Assembly (NCBI RefSeq): GCF_003315035.1
Contig: NZ_QNRE01000012.1
Coordinates: 1 to 64,000, forward strand
Origin: Nocardia puris
GTDB taxonomy: Bacteria; Actinomycetota; Actinomycetes; Mycobacteriales; Mycobacteriaceae
Direction of reading: 5' to 3'
DNA length: 64,000 nt
Shown: positions 60,171 to 64,000 of the stretch, in pieces
Layout of the letters: the number at the start of each line of letters is the position of its first letter
Position numbering within the stretch: the first letter of the stretch is position 1
The notes under the pieces: generated by a model
Database searches by the model: none
Seen by the model: the letters and a program-made list of their open reading frames with translations, nothing else
Told to the model about the DNA's origin: nothing
Program-made: the position numbers and the translations under genes

Positions 60171-61340
60171 TCACTCCCTGACGATGTCGACCGGATCGGT
60201 CAGCGCCAGCGCGATGGCGGACTGCTGCGCGGCGCCGCGCATCGGCAGCGCCTCGATGGCCTTGCCGGTCTGGGTGTTGAGGTTGCCGACAATCTGCTGG
60301 AGCTGGGTGACACCGCCGGTCATCATCGAGATGGCCTCCACCAGCTGGGCGCCGCCCTGTTCGGCCAGCTGCGGCAGGCCCTCCGCGAGCTTCGCGCCCT
60401 CGTTGAGCTGCGCGCTCGCACCCTGCAACCGCCCGACGACGGTGCGCAGCAGCGTGCCCAGATCGGTGTTCGGGTCCACCGCGCCGCCGACCAGCAGGTC
60501 CAACCCCTCGAGCTGCGCGCCCGCCTGACTCGAGACCGCCCGCAGCCCTTCGAGTTTCGCGATGATGTCGGCCACCGCGGGATCGCCCGCGAAGGGCAGC
60601 GCGCGCAGCAGCGGCAGGATCTGGTCCAGGCCGCCGCTGACGGTCCCGGCGGTCTGCTGCACCTGCGCGATGGTCACGCCCGTGGAATCCAGCGCGGAGG
60701 CCAACTGTTCGGCTTGGGCGGCGGCCCCGTCCACGGTCTCGTTGAGGATCGCGATGGCCGAGGTGAGTTGCGCGGAGCCCTCTTTCGCGAAGTCGAGGAA
60801 ACCGAGCAGCTGATCGGCGCCCGAACTGAACTGATCCGCGCCCTGCGCCGCCGCGTTCACGCCCGCGCTCAGCAGCTGCGCGTTCAACTGCACACCGCTC
60901 AGCTGGGTGCGCGCCTGCGAGACGACCGCCAGCGCCGCGTCCACGCCCGCCGCGCCGATCCGGTGCGTCACCTCGCGCGCCGCGCCGTCGACGAACGCGT
61001 CGTCGGCGTTCTCGTGCGCGGTGACGGTGACCTTGGCCCGCTTCGGCTCCGTGGTCGCCAGGGTCCCCATCGACTCGGTGAGATCCGCGGGCAGGGTGAT
61101 CACGGCCGCGTAGTCGTCGGCACTCGCGCCGGGTTCGGCGACGGTCCACTCGTATCCGCCGCCGTCCTGCTGCAACGCCTGCGCGATCCGCTCCCCCGTG
61201 GGACCCGCGTCCTGGTTCACCAGCGCGATCCCGGTGGGCGCGTCCCCGCCCCCGGAGCAGGCCGTCACCACACCACCGATCGCCCCGGCGGTAAAGATCC
61301 CGACAACGAGCAGCACCCAGCGTCCGCGATTTCCGATCAC
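60171..61340 (-). CDS. YhgE/Pip-like lipoprotein without membrane domain
   Basis: 389 residues, GTG start. The N-terminus is a lipoprotein signal (VVGIFTAGAIGGVVTAC, lipobox VTAC). The mature part begins with GIALVNQDAG and DYAAVITLPADLTESM, matching the extracellular domain of YhgE/Pip proteins (phage infection protein family), followed by a long helical region with repeats (GADQFSSGADQLLGFL, QLASALDSTGVTIAQVQQTAG). The ABC-2-type membrane domain that Pip proteins carry at the C-terminus is absent; the protein ends at DPVDIVRE. Function unknown; export or envelope role likely. Confidence 0.8.
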   Translation of the reverse strand: MIGNRGRWVLLVVGIFTAGAIGGVVTACSGGGDAPTGIALVNQDAGPTGERIAQALQQDGGGYEWTVAEPGASADDYAAVITLPADLTESMGTLATTEPKRAKVTVTAHENADDAFVDGAAREVTHRIGAAGVDAALAVVSQARTQLSGVQLNAQLLSAGVNAAAQGADQFSSGADQLLGFLDFAKEGSAQLTSAIAILNETVDGAAAQAEQLASALDSTGVTIAQVQQTAGTVSGGLDQILPLLRALPFAGDPAVADIIAKLEGLRAVSSQAGAQLEGLDLLVGGAVDPNTDLGTLLRTVVGRLQGASAQLNEGAKLAEGLPQLAEQGGAQLVEAISMMTGGVTQLQQIVGNLNTQTGKAIEALPMRGAAQQSAIALALTDPVDIVRE

Positions 61341-61380
61341 ACCAGAACGCTAAACACCGCCTCTGGCAACACCATCGGCG

Positions 61381-61393
61381 ATTCTCTGAGAAT
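61381..61393. promoter_or_regulatory. Short palindrome upstream of the YhgE/Pip-like gene
   Basis: ATTCTCTGAGAAT is a 6-base inverted repeat around one base, 40 bases ahead of the GTG start. Possible operator. Confidence 0.35.
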
Positions 61394-61422
61394 TCGGTAA
61401 GGGTCCCAACCCTGAAACGCGA

Positions 61423-61456
61423 TATGCCCCATGTTCTCTAGAGAACATGGGGCATA
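61423..61456. repeat. Perfect 34-base palindrome between FKBP and YhgE/Pip-like genes
   Basis: TATGCCCCATGTTCTCT and its exact complement AGAGAACATGGGGCATA abut with no spacer. It lies downstream of the FKBP stop and about 80 bases upstream of the lipoprotein start. It could act as a transcription stop without a T-run or as a binding site; the perfect, spacer-free symmetry favours a dimeric protein site. Confidence 0.6.
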
Positions 61457-61481
61457 CGCGTTCAGCGTCGAACGGCAGAAA

Positions 61482-61841
61482 TCAGTTCGCGTTCAGCAAA
61501 TCGATGACGAAGACCAGGGTCTTACCCGCCAGCTGATGACCCGCACCCGCCGGCCCGTAGGCCAGCTCCGGCGGAATGGTGAGCTGACGACGTCCGCCGA
61601 CCTTCATACCGGGAATGCCGTCCTGCCAGCCCTGGATGAGGCCGCGCAGCGGGAACACGATCGACTCACCGCGGCTCCACGACGAGTCGAATTCCTCACC
61701 GGTGTCGAATTCGACGCCGACGTAGTGCACTTCGACGGTGCCACCCGGCACGGCCTCCTTGCCCTCGCCCTCGATGATGTCCTTGATCACGAGCTCGGTG
61801 GGCGCGGGGCCCCCTTGGAATTCGACAACCGGCTTGGTCAT
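61482..61841 (-). CDS. FKBP-type peptidyl-prolyl cis-trans isomerase
   Basis: 119 residues from ATG 61,841 (MTKPVVEFQGG), with AAGGGGA 6 bases upstream. FKBP core motifs are intact: VEVHYVGVEFDTGEEFDSSW, IVFPLRGLIQGWQDGIPGMKVGGRRQLTIPPELAYG, and LVFVIDLL. It isomerises proline bonds during folding in the cytosol (no signal peptide). It follows the citrate synthase gene by 25 bases and is probably co-transcribed. Confidence 0.94.
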   Translation of the reverse strand: MTKPVVEFQGGPAPTELVIKDIIEGEGKEAVPGGTVEVHYVGVEFDTGEEFDSSWSRGESIVFPLRGLIQGWQDGIPGMKVGGRRQLTIPPELAYGPAGAGHQLAGKTLVFVIDLLNAN

Positions 61842-61866
61842 GCGGCTATCCCCTTCGATAGTTGGT

Positions 61867-63171
61867 TCAGCGGTTGGTGATCTCACGGTATTCGCGCGCG
61901 CCGTATCCGGTGTAGATCTGGCGCGGACGGCCGATCTTCAGCGGCTCGCTGTGCATCTCGCGCCAGTGCGCGATCCAGCCGGGCAGCCGGCCCATCGCGA
62001 ACAGCACGGTGAACATGCGGGTCGGGAAGCCCATGGCCTTGTAGATGACGCCGGTGTAGAAATCGACGTTCGGGTACAGGCGGCGCTCGATGAAGTACTC
62101 GTCGGTGAGCGCGGCCTCTTCGAGCGCCTGGGCGATGTCGAAGAGTTCGTCGTCGCCGCCGAGCTTGCGCAGGATGGCGTCGGCGTGCTTCTTGGCGAGG
62201 GCGGCGCGCGGGTCGTAGTTGCGGTAGACGCGGTGCCCGAAGCCCATGAGCTTCACGCCGTCTTCCTTGTTCTTGACCATGCGGATGAACTCCTTGACGT
62301 CGCCGCCGGAGGCCTTGATGTCGTCGAGCATCTCCAGCACGGCCTGGTTCGCGCCGCCGTGCAGCGGGCCCCACAGCGCGTTGATGCCGCCCGAGACCGA
62401 GGTGAACAGGTTGGCGTCGGAGGAGCCGACCAGGCGCACCGTGGAGGTGGAGCAGTTCTGCTCGTGATCGGCGTGCAGGATCAGCAGCATGTCCAGCGCG
62501 GCGGCCACCTCGGGGTCCACCTCGTAGGGCTCAGCCGGGAAGCCGAAGGTCATGCGCAGGAAGTTCTCCACCAGGCTCAGCGAGTTGTCCGGGTAGAGGA
62601 ACGGCTGGCCGACCGACTTCTTGTAGGAGTAGGCCGCGATGGTGGGCAGCTTGGCCAGCAGGCGGATGGTGGACAGCTCGACCTGCTCGGGGTCGCGCGG
62701 GTCCAGCGAGTCCTGGTAGTACGCCGACAGGGCGTTCACCGCGGAGGAGAGCACCGGCATCGGGTGCGCGTTGCGCGGGAAGCCGTCGAAGAACCGCTTG
62801 AGATCCTCGTGCAGCAGCGTGTGGCGGCGGATGCGGTCGGTGAACTCGTCGAGCTGGGCCTGCGAGGGCAGCTCGCCGTAGATGAGCAGGTAGCTGACCT
62901 CGATGAAGGTGGAGCGCTCGGCCAGCTCATCGATCGGGTACCCGCGGTAGCGCAGGATGCCTGCCTCGCCGTCGATGTAGGTGATCGCCGACTTGGTGGG
63001 CGCGGTATTCATGAAACCGGGGTCGTAGGTGACGTACCCGGTGCTGGCCAGCAGTTTGCCGAGGTCGATACCGTCGTTGCCTTCCGAGGCTCCGGTGACG
63101 GTCATGGCGTATTCGCCACCGGGATAGCTCAGGACCGGCTTGGCGTCGTTGATGTGGTCGTTCTCGGGCAC
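61867..63171 (-). CDS. gltA: Citrate synthase
   Basis: 434 residues. Condenses oxaloacetate and acetyl-CoA in the TCA cycle. Active-site residues: His in HADHEQNCSTSTVR, His in GPLHGGANQAVL and MGFGHRVYRNYDPR, and Asp in NVDFYTGVIY. An N-terminal extension typical of the hexameric type (SYPGGEYAMTVTGASEGNDGIDLGKL) is present. The length and its location next to FKBP and the prrAB/accD3/echA6 block match M. tuberculosis gltA2 context. Confidence 0.96.
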   Translation of the reverse strand: MPENDHINDAKPVLSYPGGEYAMTVTGASEGNDGIDLGKLLASTGYVTYDPGFMNTAPTKSAITYIDGEAGILRYRGYPIDELAERSTFIEVSYLLIYGELPSQAQLDEFTDRIRRHTLLHEDLKRFFDGFPRNAHPMPVLSSAVNALSAYYQDSLDPRDPEQVELSTIRLLAKLPTIAAYSYKKSVGQPFLYPDNSLSLVENFLRMTFGFPAEPYEVDPEVAAALDMLLILHADHEQNCSTSTVRLVGSSDANLFTSVSGGINALWGPLHGGANQAVLEMLDDIKASGGDVKEFIRMVKNKEDGVKLMGFGHRVYRNYDPRAALAKKHADAILRKLGGDDELFDIAQALEEAALTDEYFIERRLYPNVDFYTGVIYKAMGFPTRMFTVLFAMGRLPGWIAHWREMHSEPLKIGRPRQIYTGYGAREYREITNR

Positions 63172-63307
63172 AGAAGGATCCCTCTCAGGCTAGGACCGTC
63201 GGCATCGAAGTGCGGTCGGCACGGCGGTGCGATTACCTAGACGCTAGTCGCTGTCCACTCCGCCCGGCCACGAGGGTGCCCACCCGGCGACCTCACAAAC
63301 CTGTGGG

Positions 63308-63319
63308 CCTCACGTGAGG
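63308..63319. promoter_or_regulatory. CCTCACGTGAGG palindrome in the gltA upstream region
   Basis: A perfect 12-base palindrome with a central CACGTG, about 140 bases before the gltA start and just after the MFS gene stop on the minus strand. It could be a regulator site of either gene or part of a terminator. Confidence 0.35.
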
Positions 63320-63328
63320 TTTCCGCCG

Positions 63329-64000
63329 TCATCCGGGCAGCGGAGCGGGGTGCGTCCGCGCTACCTTGTACCGCACGAACGCGGGGAACGCCACGGCGGC
63401 GAGCATCACGCCCACCACGACGAGCACACCGCCGCCCGCCGAGGCCACGGCCGTACCCAGGCTCGCCGCGGCGAAACCGTGGGCAACATCACCGATGCGC
63501 GGCCCGCCCGCGACCACCACGATGAACACCCCTTGCAGCCGCCCGCGCATCTCGTCGGTCGCCACGGTGAGCAACATGGCGGTGCGCAGCGCGGCCGAGA
63601 CCATGTCCACCGCGCCGCCGAAGGCCAGGAATCCCAGCGCGATCCACAGCCACACGCCCAGCCCGAACCACTGCCCGGCCAGGCCCACCGCGACGCCGAA
63701 TCCCACCATCGCCACGCCCCACAGCGCGATGCAGATCAGCACGGCCAGCCCTTGCCTGCGGATGCGCGGTATCCAGCCGGAGAAGACACCGCCGAGCACC
63801 GCGCCCGCCGACATCGCCGCGAACAGCAGGCCCAGCGCCACCCCGCCCGTGGCGGGGTCGGCGAAGGTCTCGTGCGCGATCTGCGGGAACAGGGCGCGCG
63901 GCATGCCGAACACCATCGCGATGACGTCGACGACGAACGAGGCCAGCAGGACCGGCTGGGTCGCCAGGTAGGAGAAGCCGTCGAACACGGCGCGCAGCCC
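63329..64000 (-). CDS. MFS transporter, C-terminal half only (cut by the window edge)
   Basis: The frame runs on past base 64,000, so only about 224 residues are visible. Five to six membrane helices are seen (PVLLASFVVDVIAMVFGMP, GGVALGLLFAAMSAGAVLGGVF, LAVLICIALWGVAMVGFGV, FGLGVWLWIALGFLAFGGAVDMV and others), and the cytoplasmic motif TVATDEMRGRLQGVFIVVVAGG is characteristic of MFS proteins related to enterobactin/drug exporters. Substrate unknown. Confidence 0.88.
   Translation of the reverse strand, partial: GLRAVFDGFSYLATQPVLLASFVVDVIAMVFGMPRALFPQIAHETFADPATGGVALGLLFAAMSAGAVLGGVFSGWIPRIRRQGLAVLICIALWGVAMVGFGVAVGLAGQWFGLGVWLWIALGFLAFGGAVDMVSAALRTAMLLTVATDEMRGRLQGVFIVVVAGGPRIGDVAHGFAAASLGTAVASAGGGVLVVVGVMLAAVAFPAFVRYKVARTHPAPLPG

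Overview
The window is from a GC-rich mycolic-acid actinomycete, most likely Nocardia or a close relative. The evidence is the high GC, the GTG starts, the EspG and WXG100 type VII secretion genes, a hemophore-related protein, a mycobacterial-order LigD, and a block whose content matches my memory of M. tuberculosis Rv0896 to Rv0909 (gltA2, prrB/prrA, accD3, echA6, the Rv0906-like hydrolase, Rv0909-like antitoxin). Genus level is an inference.

Region 1, about 1 to 14,000, is an accessory island of visibly lower GC. From the left it holds the probable end of an insertion sequence that cuts off a KAP NTPase, an Lsr2 silencer, a broken transposase-domain gene, a small operon of unknown genes with a phage-type domain, a Shedu-type nuclease, a type III-like restriction-modification pair (res, mod), an NYN/OST-HTH putative RNase, an XRE regulator, a 13-codon micro-ORF with its own ribosome binding site and terminator, and a two-TM membrane protein whose frame runs on into the antisense of tRNA-Arg(CCT). 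The tRNA (14,023 to 14,098) marks the boundary with the chromosomal backbone.

Region 2, about 14.1 to 34.6 kb, is backbone with variable operons: an unusual UbiB-kinase/class III aminotransferase fusion followed by an MMPL transporter and a saccharopine dehydrogenase-like enzyme; a class III adenylate cyclase; a TetR/DUF6463 divergent pair with a clear operator; an RluA-type pseudouridine synthase; a cAMP-phosphodiesterase-like metallophosphoesterase; an AraC regulator and a Baeyer-Villiger-type monooxygenase; a fused ECF ATPase with EcfT; and a YbaB/WXG100 pair.

Region 3, about 34.6 to 56.4 kb, carries ligD flanked by two Rv0909-like antitoxin paralogues, a metallo-hydrolase coupled to echA6, accD3 with a long disordered linker, a complete conservon (sensor kinase, roadblock, DUF742, GTPase), a propionyl/acetyl-CoA synthetase, a hemophore-related protein, PrrA/PrrB, and a GlxA-type regulator divergent from an epimerase-like enzyme.

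Region 4, about 56.7 to 64 kb, has a satellite type VII secretion substrate cluster (DUF3558 lipoprotein, WXG100-like, PPE-like, EspG) with no ESX core genes, a YhgE/Pip-like lipoprotein, an FKBP isomerase with citrate synthase, and the end of an MFS transporter cut by the window edge.
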